Assembly (NCBI GenBank): GCA_033032175.1
Contig: CM065309.1
Location: forward strand, 16,926,001 to 16,990,000
Reading direction: 5' to 3'
Source: Saturnia japonica
Lineage: Eukaryota > Arthropoda > Insecta > Lepidoptera > Saturniidae
Length of the DNA: 64,000 nt
Made by a program: the position numbers and the translations under genes. The notes below the pieces were generated by a model, which was not told the DNA's origin, ran no database searches, and worked only from the letters and a program-made list of their open reading frames with translations. Below, one piece after another: positions 1 to 12,239 of the stretch. Within the stretch, counting starts at the first letter, position 1. Each line of letters begins with the position of its first letter.

Positions 1-879
1 CTATACTTAACATATACTAATATAATAAAAGCTGAATTTTTTTTTGTTTGTTTATTTAAACAAGCTAATCTCTGGGACTACCAGTTGGATCTGATTTTTT
101 TTAATATATGATAGCTTTTTGTTAAATAAGTCGGAAGTGAAAGTGTTCCCAAACTGCTTTATCCGCGTGCGCTGATTTAATGGTTAATGATGCGTAAATA
201 TAATGTTCTACAAAAATATTGGCCCTTAGTATATCTAAAAAAATCTGCCATAGCATATACCTATCTCTTATATATAAGCCACAATAAGGTATTTTGTGAC
301 AAAAATTTGTAAAATATTAAAAAGTGGTTTATAGATTTCATGACCATTATTTTTAGGCATGAAATATTAATCCTTACGAACAAAAGTTACTTACTTCATC
401 ATAAAGACAATTTTATTTTGTCCTTTATAGTATGTTATTTGGTTACATTGTTTAGGGGATAATGGAAGTTTGTACTTGCGGAAAGTGAGAACATTTATGA
501 TAGGCAACACGGGTAAGTTGGTGACGTTGCACGGTGTTTGTCGTTAAAAATTAACATAGATGAAACCGTGGAGCACGGTTAGTTATTTAGATATTCTTAA
601 ACATTTTAAAATTGAAATGGTATTCAGGAACTTTCCTGAATACCCGTTTAGCATTATAGTGAATTTTTCTATCTTACAACTCGTATTCTTTGTGTTGCAG
701 CTGTGCAAGTCGTTTCAGAAAGCCATTTTAAACTAAGCTTTTTCATTTTACTATCATAAGTTTCTTCCGATGGAAAGACGGCCTTCAAATAATACGCTGT
801 CTTTGTAAAATAGTCAAATAATAATAAAATACAGATTTTACTTTAAAGTGATTGCTACAATTTGCTTTAGAACTAGTAG

Positions 880-1030
880 GTATACACTATTCACCATCAG
901 CCCTATGAGTCCACTGCTGAACATAGGTTTCGCCCAAGGTTTGCCTGTCACTTCCAGCAGCCTTCTGCAAGTCGTCGCTCCATCTGGTTTGAGGGCTTCC
1001 CATGTTTGCCAAGATGTCTCCACTCAAGAA
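880..1030 (-). mobile_element. Decayed LINE ORF2 C-terminal remnant
   Basis: On the minus strand, translation across frames gives the pattern RWSDDLQKAAG...GETYVQQWTH, the C-terminal tail of RTE-like endonuclease/reverse-transcriptase proteins. It is frameshifted and only about 150 bp long, so it is a fossil. The family call comes from memory of the tail motif. Confidence 0.5.
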
Positions 1031-1704
1031 CTCTTCTACTCTTCTATCTCTGTCTGGTGGCTGTGTGACTGGCCTACTGACACTTTAGTTTACTTACATT
1101 TTGAGCTATGCCATATAATTTGGCTCTCTGACGTATATATACACTTTGATTTCGAATTTTATCTCTCAGAGTAACCTAACATAGTTCATTCCATAACTTA
1201 CTGATTAACTTTAACTCGTGTAATAGCTCCATCGCAGCTGTCTACATCATGTTAACAACGTACCTAACTCATAATAAGTAATCTTCAAAGACTATGGTAT
1301 TGGCAACGACATGACTTAAAACACATTTCCGTATACCGCCAAGCCAAGTTGTTACTTAAATCTGCCTATTGACTTCTGTTTTGAATTTGTTTTTGCCTAG
1401 TACACTACACACACTATTTATCGGCCTTAATCAGTACATTATTTTTTTGTTAAATGCACAAACCAATACTTTTTCCACAGATTTGGATGTATATTTGAAA
1501 ACAGCCACAGAATTGCAATTGTCGACTATACATATTTCGATTCTTTGTTCGCTACGTAGGTACACGTAATATCTAGTTCAATAAAACGCTTCTCCGTCTA
1601 CATAAAGAGGTCGAGGGTAATTCAACGATGAAATGAAATCGTTTGTCCTGAAACAGAGCGGCGCATGACGCACACTCGGCATGCAGATTAGCTCGATCCG
1701 CATT

Positions 1705-1733
1705 CCCCCCCCCCCCACCCCCCCCCCACCCCC
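1705..1733 (+). repeat. C-rich tract (12 C, A, 10 C, A, 5 C)
   Basis: A 29-bp stretch of C interrupted only by two A. The minus strand is therefore G-rich enough for a G-quadruplex and the plus strand for an i-motif. The region around it (1660-1760) is also locally GC-richer than its surroundings. Confidence 0.5.
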
Positions 1734-2189
1734 GCACATTCCGATTCAGCGGTGACAGATACGAAGCTGATAAAGGTATATGGAAGTCGAATTTCTATGT
1801 TAATACTTGCGTAACGGTGAACTTAAAATTGCAACGTTTCTCTTTACACTTAAATTAAAAATTTAATATGAATTTTAGATGATACTATATTATTGCGCTG
1901 TTGTGCTCAGAAATCCTTAAATATTCCATTATTTGAATATAAACAGAAATTATTTTCTAGCAGCCGATTTGGTTTCGTTTATTAACAGTTAAATAGATAG
2001 TCGCAGGAAAATCTTCCGATTTAACAACGCATTGAACTAGTCGTGGCCCTCGGTTTCATCCATATTCAATTTATTTGACCAATGCTCTATCGCGCTGCTA
2101 TCAACACGTCCATGTAGCCTATCGTTGTTCTCACTTCTCGTACTTGCGTACAGCTTGCAAGTTTACTTTACGTTCATGGTTTCTGCTTC

Positions 2190-2330
2190 ATTGCTTAGGA
2201 TCGTAGCGTGAAGTTATATAGCCTATAATATACCTCAATAAATAAGCTATAAAATTCAAAATCTGACAGGTAGTTCCAGAAATTACTAAGTTCAAACAAA
2301 CAAATAAATAAAACAATCTCTTGAGCTTCA
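2190..2330 (+). repeat. Dispersed repeat fragment, family shared with 55570-55910
   Basis: The string GATCGTAGCGTGA followed by a TTATATA(G/A)CCTATA block recurs near 55770 in the same orientation. It probably belongs to a lepidopteran dispersed element together with the piece at 2610-2850. Confidence 0.5.
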
Positions 2331-2609
2331 TAGTATTAGCAAGTAGAAGAAGCGTATTAGTAAAATATTAAATTGCAAATAAATGTTACCTTATTTCAAA
2401 ACCTAATAAGTAAATTAAAAAAAAAAACAGAAACCCTTTGTAGAATGTGCTGAGACAGACCACACAACCGTATTATCATTTCCTAAACAACTACCTACGG
2501 GCGCTCGAGACTCGCCCGACACGAGTGCCCACTCACCTCTAGCTTCGTGTCAGGCACGTTCTTTCACTCACTGGCTTATCAATTCCTAGTTAATTATCCG
2601 CATTTATAT

Positions 2610-2850
2610 TTACTACTAGCTGTGCCCACGGCTCCGCTTGCCTGGACGACAAGAACGCGTAATGCTTACAAAAATCGTACTTTATTAAAACTTTAATAAC
2701 CCCTTATTGAATGAAGATATCGTGATTATTTTTCTTTTTGATAAAGATCAAGTATATATGGAGTAAAATCAAATAAAAATTGGTCAAAATCCATTCCGTA
2801 GTTTTTGCGTGATGCGCGCAAAACGGGAACTCTCAATCGCATTATTTATT
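2610..2850 (+). repeat. Dispersed repeat starting CTAGCTGTGCCCACGGCTCCG
   Basis: Opens with a GTGCCC(A/G)CGGCTCCGC block that recurs at about 23806 and, in shorter form, near 13717 and 55572. Such heads are widespread in lepidopteran genomes; the parent element is not identified here. Confidence 0.5.
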
Positions 2851-4349
2851 TAAATAAGTTTTCGCTTACCATGTCTAATTCTTTATGTATATGGGGCGAA
2901 AAAAATTATTAGGTAAGTATGGGTTAGTTCCATATTTTTACTCTTGCTGACAAAGAGAGCGGAGGGAATACTATAAATTTTACGTAAAATGTTTTGAAAA
3001 CAATATTTATAATTAAAATTAATAATACTATTTTTATTATCTTATGCGGAATTTCTTTTTGTATTTTTTTATTAGAGATAAATTAGTGTTCCGAAAAATG
3101 ACACGTGAAATTAAAAAAAAAAAATTCAAATTGTTAGTGTTTAATAAAAAATTCTTACCTCTTATCGTTTGGGATTCACAATTTTTATGTGTAAGCAGTA
3201 TGTATGTAAGAGGTGGAGGTATAAAATCATTGAAAGTTTGCTTACATAATACTTGATCGCCTCTCGTATACAAGTAAAAATTAATTTTATCTATAACATG
3301 TAAATGCCAGCGAATTACCTAGATAATGGTACAGAAGTGTTATCTAAAACGTACTTTCCAGTGTATATATTATTATTTTTTATATGTTAATATTTTAAAT
3401 CTGAACAGATTTAGCGCACTAATCGCTGGAACTACCAATCAGAGTTGAAAAATTTGGTTTTCTTTTCAAAGCCTATTTATCGAGGAAGGTTATAAGCTAT
3501 ATAACTTCATACTATGAACCTAAGAGGCAGAGCAGTAACCATAAATTTCATGCAATCTGGCAAGCTAGAGACAAGTACGGGAGTGAGCACAATGATATAC
3601 ACGATTGACACCATGGGATACAGCTAGCGTTTATATATAAAGCTAGCACAATTAGAAACATCCTATATCTAATATTAAATTACTTAAGATCAATAATGGA
3701 GTCAGCCGCATTTTAATCGATTATTGTACGAATAGGTGGAACATGTTTTTCATTCGTCTATAACACAGAAATAAAAATAAAAAAAACGTATGAATTCTTT
3801 CTTTAAATTAACGTCTAATATTTCGTTATCTCAGCAAATGAACTGAATAACATAATAACAAAGCTTTTATAATAAAGGTTCATTAAAGCGCTTTGCTCCA
3901 GACATTTCTCTGACATGACCGAGCAGTTCATTTGTCAAAATTACCAGTCTTTTGTTTAATTTTCCGATAATTTTCTTCGTCGGTAATGTTAAAAGACGGT
4001 TTTACACGAGATACAGAAACGCGGTGTGAGAACGCTGCATTAAAACATTTATTTTTGTTAAAGTTTATTCCTTATTTAATCCACATTACATATAAAGAGT
4101 TAAAAAAATTCTATCATGTGTACTGTGGTTTATAGAATCGGTAGTTTCAATTTATTTTTAAAGACGGTTTTTAAGTTTAAAGACTTTACTTCTTAGGTCA
4201 ACGGTGAAATGTAAATTTTCACGATATAATTTAAAACACTATTTGCATTAATCAGCTATGTGCGTTTACAACTCTTTGTCTGTTTTTTTTTATTCCTTAT
4301 ACATATAGGTTTTAGCGTTTAGTTACAATCTCACTGGATATTAAATGAC

Positions 4350-4640
4350 TATGTGGCTCGAGATGGCAACAAACCTAGACCTAATGGGGGAACTGCCTCT
4401 TTAAGTGCAGCTGTTGGTACTTAGAACATACCTATAGAAGTTTGCCGACAGATTTTCAACTTGAGGGCATAGGATAATGCAATTGCAAAATTCAAGGGCA
4501 AATGACCTACCACCATGCTTTAGTTTCATCACGATGTTTTCCTTCACTGAAAGCCCAGGTTCATTATAGGGATTCGAACTCGCGTCGATCGACGCCGCGC
4601 TCCGTGACCGTACACGTTACCACAGAGCCATAATTGCTCG
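4350..4640 (-). mobile_element. tRNA-derived SINE, minus orientation
   Basis: On the minus strand the right end reads as a tRNA-like head, with a box A-like TGGCTCTGTGGTAACG and a box B-like GAGTTCGAATCCC. The body (GATGGCAACAAACC..., CTACCACCATGC) matches the copy at 49495-49770. It is not a functional tRNA: no cloverleaf could be drawn. Confidence 0.5.
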
Positions 4641-4864
4641 CATTGTGTAGTTTAGTCTTTTTTTTAACGTCACGATTCTAACGCCAGTGTATAACAGTCT
4701 CGAATGCCTCAATTGTGTACAAGAGATTTCGACTTTAGTAAAATAATTCAACAACTGTAATTTTTAAGCTAACTTGTTTTCGTATTTTTTGTTACAGATG
4801 AATACTTAATGAAGAGGAATGAATATTGAGTGGGTAATAAAAGGTAATAAATATACCATAGGAA

Positions 4865-4980
4865 TATACCATTTTTAACAAAAAGAAAACTAACTTCAAT
4901 GATTTAAAAAGTTCCCTGGTGAATCTTCGAAGTCAAAGGTCCAATACCAATTAAAATAAAAGCGAGAGGAGTGAATTAAG
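4865..4980 (+). repeat. Dispersed repeat shared with 43415-43640
   Basis: Both begin with AACAAAAA(A)GAAAACT(A/G)ACTTCAATGA and share the following TCTTCGAAGT(T)CAA(A)GG block. Unknown element type. Confidence 0.5.
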
Positions 4981-5854
4981 TTGATAAAGTTAAATTATAA
5001 CAAATGAAAGACAACAATTTGAAATAAATTTAAAAAACTTCATTACAATTATTGCGGTACCTATTCCAAAACAATATTTGGAATAGTGGAATTATTTAAC
5101 AGGTAATACAATTCAACGATGCAACGACAAAAGCATCTGATTCGCGAAACCGTGATGAATTTTCCACGAAACCTACTTTAAAAATACCGCTGCTCAAAAT
5201 AGGTACTAGTATTTAGTGTTTATACTAAATATTATTATTTATATATAAATATTATTATAGTATTTATACTTCATTCGACTCATTCATTGTTAAGGCTGAT
5301 AATTATGTTATTTATATTATATTCAGTAGTCGGTGTTCAATGCTCCTTATACGAAAATCGAAGACCTTTATGATTGTTTTATGACTCCGCATTTTATGGC
5401 ACAATAAAAGCAGTAGGTATGTAGGACATTATAGCTTATTACGTAATATATACTGAGCTGGAAACACCAGCTACACCTACCAGGGTTCGGTTAAGCTGTT
5501 CTTTCAGGTTTAAAAAAAACAACATTACTCGATTTTAAAATATTTCTTCAATTATTTATGAACTGTGATTAACATTAGTTGATCTTTTGTACCCTATTGA
5601 ATTTTGTTCTTATTTTCTTTGGGGTATGGATTTTAACTATCACCAAATAAATGCACGTTTAATGATCTAATTAATAAGATATGTACCCTACAAATAGAAT
5701 AGCTCTAAAAGTGTAGTCTATATCATTCAGGGATGTTCGTTCTATCCAGTGAAGTAATTTTGAAAACCGAATCAGTACTATTTTCAGAGATTACCATCTA
5801 CAAATATACAATCTTTACTTCTTTCTTTTGTACAGAAAATAAAAATAGTACTAG

Positions 5855-6055
5855 CATATAAGCGCCACATTGCTGGGCAAAGAGACCTCTTCCCGAAGGA
5901 AGGCAGGGGTTTAATCACGCCAGTCCACAACTCTTGGCGATTTCAAACGCCGAGAAATCCACAGTTGCGTAGTTTTCCCACACACGGTAATATTACAAGA
6001 ACATTTCTCAAGCGTAGATATTTTGCTTCGCCGTCAGCCGATAGTGCTACAAATT
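5855..6055 (-). mobile_element. SINE-like element, minus orientation (family of 42955-43255)
   Basis: Shares the GAGAAATCCACAG block and the GGCAAAGAGACC(T)CTTC-type tail with copies at 49005-49215 and, in opposite orientation, 42955-43255 and 60815-61275. It lies in noncoding sequence. Confidence 0.5.
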
Positions 6056-6074
6056 TAAATTTGTATTTTGTATA

Positions 6075-6340
6075 CAACTAAGGTGGCAAACAAGCATACT
6101 GCCTTCCTGCCTTCCTGATGGTAAGCGGCTACCGTAGCCTATGGACGCTTGTAATGCTATAGGTATCACTAGTGCGTTGCCGATTTTAAACCCCATCACT
6201 CAAGGAGCTCTGGAAACGCTACTAACAGCATGATCACACTTCAATGTTATTTGGCTGTGATCTTTCTTAAGGTGGAGGTATTCTACCAGTCGGACTGCTT
6301 AAAGTGGATAGAATTCTCCAAAGACATTTCTTTATACTCT
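6075..6340 (+). repeat. Dispersed repeat (copies at 15065-15325, 35975-36090, 27150-27245)
   Basis: Begins AAGGTGGCAAACAAGCATACTG and continues TATGGACGCTTGTAAT, GGAGCTCT and TTATTTGGCTG(T/C)GATC. The same blocks occur at 15065-15325 in the same orientation and reversed at 35975-36090. Non-coding; probably a non-autonomous transposable element. Confidence 0.5.
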
Positions 6341-7084
6341 AACCCCTCTTAAATGTAGGCGAATTTAAAAAATACGTTGGTACATAGGTACTGTGATACG
6401 ATCCTATGTACATTTATTCGATTTTCTATTGAGCGAAATTATTCGGCCACGGCGACTTCTAAAATTGTTGGTTTTCCTAAAATAAATAAATAAAATATAA
6501 TATAACTTTTGAATGAAAACTTGACGTCACGTTTACGTGATGTGAGATTGCAAGGCCTCAAGATATTAATTAACAAATGCAGGTAATTTTGAATATAATA
6601 ATATAATATTATGATTTACATGATATACACAGTTCGTTCGAAACGCTTATAGGGGTAGATTTAATAAAATAAATGTTCCCTTTAAAGCCTCCGTGGCTAC
6701 ATTATGTCGTGAACGCGGAATAATTAATTACTTTAAATTTAATTAGTGTAACCTCTTTTATAATATATTAGGAAAACAAGATAACAAAAGCGATTTAATG
6801 GATTGATGTTTAGACCTTGTTTAAAGTTACTGTTTTTATTGCCTTTTCGTGAATATTATTAGTTAAATAGTTAATATATAATATGTATATAATCGATAAA
6901 TATAAAATTAATTACTTGAAAAGGTAATATAATTAAGAAATATTAAAAGTTATACTTCTTTTCAAAGAAAAATAACTTTAAAATGTTTAACTAGCGTGCC
7001 AAAAACGATGAAGTTAGTCGTCAATTATATAAATACTCGTAATGTAAATTCATTTTCTTGACTTTTTTACTGTGTAAAAAAAAA

Positions 7085-7280
7085 AATTGGTTGCCTGTAA
7101 AGTCGGTATACGGGCGAAAGTTTTACGTGACAACGACTTTATGTCTGTCTCTCTCGCTCTTAGGCGGGCTAACCATGCCCGAGTGGAAGGGACGCGTGCC
7201 TCTCACTCGCTCTCATTGTGAGCGCATAACGTGAGCGGAGCGTAACGCAGTTTCTTGAAGTGTCACCCGGCAAACCAATT
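7085..7280. mobile_element. MITE-like element with short terminal inverted repeats
   Basis: Ends read AATTGGTTGCC (7085-7095) and GGCAAACCAATT (7269-7280), inverted repeats differing by one inserted base. The interior is GC-rich relative to its flanks and has no ORF. No clear target-site duplication, so the boundaries are provisional. Confidence 0.5.
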
Positions 7281-8067
7281 TATAAGACGTTGTCACGTCA
7301 AAATTATTTTACATTGTATAAATAAATATGATTTTAATTTTATTAAATTTCACATAAATAATAGATATTACAATTTAAATATTACATGTATTTTACATAA
7401 ATAAAATTCACAATTATTAACTTTTAATGACAAACTTCATCATGTTGTACTTCCGTCACATGGAGGCGTACGCAGCTCTCAACTAATTATATTATTTGCC
7501 TCACTTAACCGTGGCAAAATTGCCGACATTGGCAGAAGCCATAATAATAATTTAAAAACCAAAAGAAGTATAAGTTAAAAAATGTTCACCGTTACTGTAC
7601 AATCCATAAGAATATACAAAAGCAAAAAAGTAAAAAAAAAAAACATATCTACGCATTCGTATATCTATGTGACGTAATGAAATGACCGGGAAACTGCACG
7701 GAATGGGATCCGGATCGATTCCTGACAGGTTTAATTAATAGCACCATTAGCACTACGGTGATCACAATATTTTATTATGTATTGGAATCCAGGAAAGTAA
7801 TTTTTTTTTTACTATACAATAATTTAGGTTTATAAAGGTGTAGGGATTAGCTGTTGCCCACTGGCTTCACTGATTGATAAAAAAGTATTCTATATACACA
7901 TTTATTAGACCGATGTTTAAAACGATTAAACAACATTTTATTATTAGATTAGCGACATGTAAAATGGTGCAATTCTTTTACACTTCAGAGTCTGTGTTAA
8001 ATTTTATTATGGAGGTAGTGGGTACCTATGTATGCCAAATTGTGAAATATCAAAATCAAAAATAACA

Positions 8068-8778
8068 TGTTATATCAATGTTGGGTACGCGTCACTTCCC
8101 CTCTGCGTGAGGGAAGGGGGGGGGGGTGACGTTTCCCCGGTGCGGACGGGCGTTTTGTTGCGCCGGATGCCCGTCTCGTAGATACCGTACGGATGCCAGT
8201 GGGTTGCGTGATGTTGGTAGTGAGGGGGTCCGGGGGGTGCAATAATGCACGACCGCTTGAGGTGCCGGGTCTTCAATGAAAGTCGTAATCTTGTTGTTGA
8301 CTGTTCGCAGGACGACCAAAGCTTTCTTCTCGTTGTTACTTGTTACTTGTACTTGTAGACTCGTTGAATTTGCACCGTGCCCAATACGGCCCCTCTTCGA
8401 GCTTAAGTAGTTCGAGGAATGACCGTATAGAGAGCCCCGTTTTGTTCCGTGTTTTAACTTTAGTTTTCGCTTTGGTTGCCCTGTTAATCTCTTTATATTT
8501 CTCTCATTGTATATCTTATATACACATGTCATATATCAAAATGTTCCTCTCTGTATTACCTATCTATTACATATTCACTTATAATATACATTACGTATAT
8601 ATTCTGTATATAAGCCAAAAACAATGTAATTTACGGACGGCATCACTATTTTCCGTCCGTAAAGTCTCTATAATATTCGATATACTTACTCTATGCGTTA
8701 ATCTATTCTATATTAGTCATATTATCACATATGTGACACACAATACATAATCGTTTATATACATCTTAATATATAACA
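8068..8778. mobile_element. Possible solo LTR or non-autonomous element
   Basis: The segment starts TGTTATAT and ends ATATAACA, perfect 8-bp inverted TG...CA termini as in LTRs. The 8-mer ATAACATG also occurs at both edges (8062-8069 and 8773-8780), which could be read as a target duplication for a different type of element. The GC-rich left half contains an 11-G run and a 146-codon minus-strand ORF without known domains. No retroelement genes adjoin it. Confidence 0.5.
8631..8662. repeat. Perfect 10-bp inverted repeat, 12-nt loop
   Basis: TTACGGACGG (8631-8640) pairs exactly with CCGTCCGTAA (8653-8662). It is GC-rich for this neighbourhood and sits inside the LTR-like segment, where a hairpin could mark an RNA signal. 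It is not followed by a clear T-run on the plus strand. Confidence 0.5.
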
Positions 8779-11700
8779 TGCAACTTGTAATGTAGCGTAT
8801 TCGCTTACATTTCTCTATAATATTGTCTGTATCAATCTATTTTATCGTAACACATAGTATATAACACGTAAACACAATAATATCACATATTAACCTAACA
8901 AGAAACACGATAATGACTGTTCTGTCGCCAACAATCAGTATCACTAACATATTATGGAATATTTTTTGAACTAGCAGTTACAATATTATACTGAAACCTC
9001 AAAATTCTCAGTTCAACTAACGCTAAGGATGATCAATATTTGTATTTGGTTTAGTTAAGGCTTGATAAGTGGCCCTACTTATCCTATGAACCTATGAAGA
9101 AAGTGCTGCGAATTTTTTCTTATTACTAAAAAAGTTATAGATGTATACATTATACGTAATGTTGTTTATTTGGAACTAATAAAATTACCATTACTGCTGC
9201 TTAAAACAGTTCAAGATGACAATATTTATATCACATTAAAGTATTTCTAAATATATGGTTAAAAAGAAATAGTGTTTGTCGTCGTATATATTTCTTTCAG
9301 AGTATTTGGTATTTTTAGATTCTATTTTACCTACAATCGGTCCGGGCTCTGTCCTTCTAAAAAATAAGATACAAGAAAAATCAAATTAAACTGTCCCAAG
9401 TCACGAAAGTGGTGTTACCCTAATCGATACAAATACATACCTAACTTAGTCTATCGTATAGTCTATAGAACCTATTTCACACGGTTGAATACTCAAACGT
9501 TGTTTTCCGAGACTATAGCTTACCTTCAAAGAAAACAAACGGTAAGAAGGTAGGTAATTTATATAAAAGTAGTCGTAAAAACTACATAGTAAGCTTTTAG
9601 GTAAATGAGTTCCGTTCAAGTAGTTTTATTTTTGTGAAAAGATGAAGGGCGGAACTTCTGAGTGCCTGAGATTTCTGTAAACGTATTCGGGTATTTATTA
9701 GTAACAGCGAGCTTCTTTATGGAAATAAGTTTTTATAAAAATTTATTTATTTTATGCTCTGTAATTAATTTGTCTGATATTTTAATATGTAGGTATACTT
9801 ACCAACTTTTTTTAAATTTCTTACCGACAGTCTACTCTTTTTAACGGCACGTCAACGCGTGGCTGGGTTTGCTAGTGTTATATAAAATGAGTTATTATGT
9901 TTGAGGTAAAGAGTCTCATAATAAATATAATTACAAGAATAAGATCGTTATTTACTTTCGCATGTGATTGAAATGTTTGTAAATAAGTTACATTAAATAA
10001 CAGTGTACAAAAGCAAACCGCATATTTTTGGTAAAAAAATTGTTATGCCTTAGAGATTCACAAGTGTTAATGTATTTCATAATGCCAATATGCAGTATTC
10101 AATCATAATATTTTAATTATTTAACATCAGTATTCTCACGTTAGGTCCAGGTGTGAAATAGACGCCTAACTCACACAATGAAAATTTGAAATCACGGAAT
10201 TTGTTCATCAATTAACCACACAATGGTTCTGTTAATTATGTATGTCCTTTAATCGCCCTCCTTTTACCGTAGCCGGCAAGTATATCAAATTTAAATGAAG
10301 GGCATCACAGTTGATTGTGTTCAAATAGGTATTGTCCCTAAGTATGTAATATTTCCATATTATTTGATTCAACTGTTGTATTCAGCGGAAATTAATCCTA
10401 TTTATTTAGGATACAATTTATTTAGCTACATTGTTGTTCATATTTAGGATCAGGTCTCGTTCCCGCATTAAAGCTGTAATTTAATATATTTCACAGAATA
10501 TTGGAATCTTATTTCTTATGTTGTATTTAATTTGTTTTTAACAATTTTTTCTACTATATATATTTTTCAGTCCGCTCAGTGTGAAATATATGTATTATGT
10601 GTCTCCAAAGACTAACTATACATTTCAGATCTATCAAAAATCTTAAGAATATTCGTTGGATAATTTATTATAATAACTTAAAGGTTAAAGGCTTAAAGCA
10701 TAATGAAAAATTTAGCCCATAAGTTACACCTTTACTTTAACATTCAATAGCAGGTTAATAACATGTAATCCATTTAACAGAAACTCATATTTTCATTCGA
10801 TCTCGTTATCATGAACGTAACAAAGCAGAAAAACATAATAAATGAAATTTTTCCAAACGCCTCTGACGTACGAAAAGCTATTTTACAATTATTTAAGTTT
10901 CTAATAAAATTAATGACTTTTATAAATATAATTAAAAATATTTTAATTGATAATTTTAAAATATTTTCCATTCCTTATTAATTACATTTATTACAATACT
11001 GCATAAGGATTTGGAATTCATTTTATTACATTACTAGCACTTACCCGTAACTTCGTTCGTATGGATATGTTAAAATAATAAAGACTTAAAACATCCAGTT
11101 CAACCTTACCTTCAAGTGGTGCACCATGTTGGGTAATAAACTGCAAAATGATGCACAGCCCGACCTGGTCGTGACCACAATGCATATGGTGAAAAGCACG
11201 ACTTAATAATTCACTTGTATGCATCGCGTTTCGGAATCAGACGATGCATTTTCTATTTACTTATGGCGGCATTAAAGCGGTGGTCTGCAATATTTTTGGA
11301 TTTTACTTATTATCAGGCATAGTTCCGTCCGCGTCACTTTAAACTATAAATTTTTTTTTTATGAGTTACTAGTATATCTAGACACACGGTAGCGTATCAA
11401 GCCAAGTTCAAGCTAACAGAATGGCAAGCGGTACCGTTTGTATTATTACACGAACCATTTGGAGCCACTTTTAACCCCTCATAACTCAAAAACTATTTCA
11501 CATAAACATGTCAAATTTGGCTCATATATTGAGACTTGCGAGATACATAGGTGTTGTAAATTTCATAAATACACCTCAAACAGTTATTTAGATATTAACG
11601 TCCAAAAATCGTCATTTTAATCACTGACCGACCGATCATAACTCTAACCCAGTTCCAGGTGACCTAGAAAGTTCAAATTTGGCGTCCAGATAGGTAATTA

Positions 11701-11917
11701 GGTGATTCCAAAGGAATAAATCAGAAACTATTAAATTCTTATCATTTCAATATATTATCTTAAGTTATAAGAAGAAATGACATTTTAAGTTGTTATAAAT
11801 ATATTTCAGGACTGCATATATATTATTGAATATTGAACTTGGCTCTCATTTCACATTTATGTTTTTGATGAAATAAAGACTATATCTTCATCTAATTTCT
11901 CTTTGACTGTATATTTA

Positions 11918-12090
11918 CCCGACTGCGAAAAGGAGGGTTATGTTTTTCGAACGTGTATGTATATTTCTTTGGCACGCTCTGTAGGCTAAACGGCTTGATG
12001 GATTTTAGCATACGAGATACGACGTCTTGGAATAAAATAAAAAGCAAAAATATATTTTACAGTCAAGTGTTTTTGTTGAAGTCGGTCGGG
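11918..12090. mobile_element. MITE-like repeat ending 88 bp before the exon 1 acceptor
   Basis: Begins CCCGACTGCGAAAAGGAGGG and ends GTTGAAGTCGGTCGGG, short imperfect inverted ends; the internal text (TTTGGCACGCTCTGTAGGC, CGGCTTGATGGATTTTAGCA) is one I recognise as repeated in moth and butterfly genomes. It lies immediately upstream of the 5' UTR acceptor. Confidence 0.5.
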
Positions 12091-12176
12091 ATTTTATTTC
12101 CTTTTTAAAAATTTAGCTTTTTCTCAGGATTTCTTCTTCTTTTTAGGATTTCTTATTTATTTATATTATTTTTTCT

Positions 12177-12239
12177 AGATGGATTCAGCGAGCGGCTGGT
12201 GGTCGCGGCGGCGACGTTCAAGGTGAAAACTTAAAAGCA
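12177..12239 (+). other. stan: Splice acceptor and 5' UTR of stan exon 1
   Basis: A pyrimidine-rich run ends in AG at 12177-12178, followed by 61 nt to the ATG at 12240 (context AAAAGCAATGG). This looks like an acceptor for a 5' UTR exon, which implies that the promoter and at least one noncoding exon lie further upstream and could not be located. Transcription could instead start nearby; no convincing TATA or initiator was seen. Confidence 0.5.

Larger units (their letters stand above)
1..12178. other. Upstream region without a supported coding gene
   Basis: About 12 kb, strongly AT-rich. ORFs here are short and without recognisable domains. The pieces I can interpret (LINE, SINE, MITE-like and LTR-like fragments, C-rich tract) are listed separately. 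Between them, notably 1040-1700, 2850-4340, 6340-7080 and 8780-11917, I see only AT-rich sequence and poor matches to repeats. The stan promoter and noncoding first exon may be here or further left; none was identified. Confidence 0.5.

Noticed and set aside
848..1174. 108-codon plus-strand ORF upstream
   Set aside because: It is the complementary strand of a decayed LINE tail; no protein features.
4590..4640. tRNA gene
   Set aside because: Only box A/B-like sequences are present and no cloverleaf folds; it is a SINE head. The same holds for 49740, 42960 and 60823.
8092..8532. 146-codon minus-strand ORF rich in Pro, Arg and Thr
   Set aside because: No domain, no homolog I can name, and it lies inside a GC-rich LTR-like repeat; treated as repeat sequence, not a gene.
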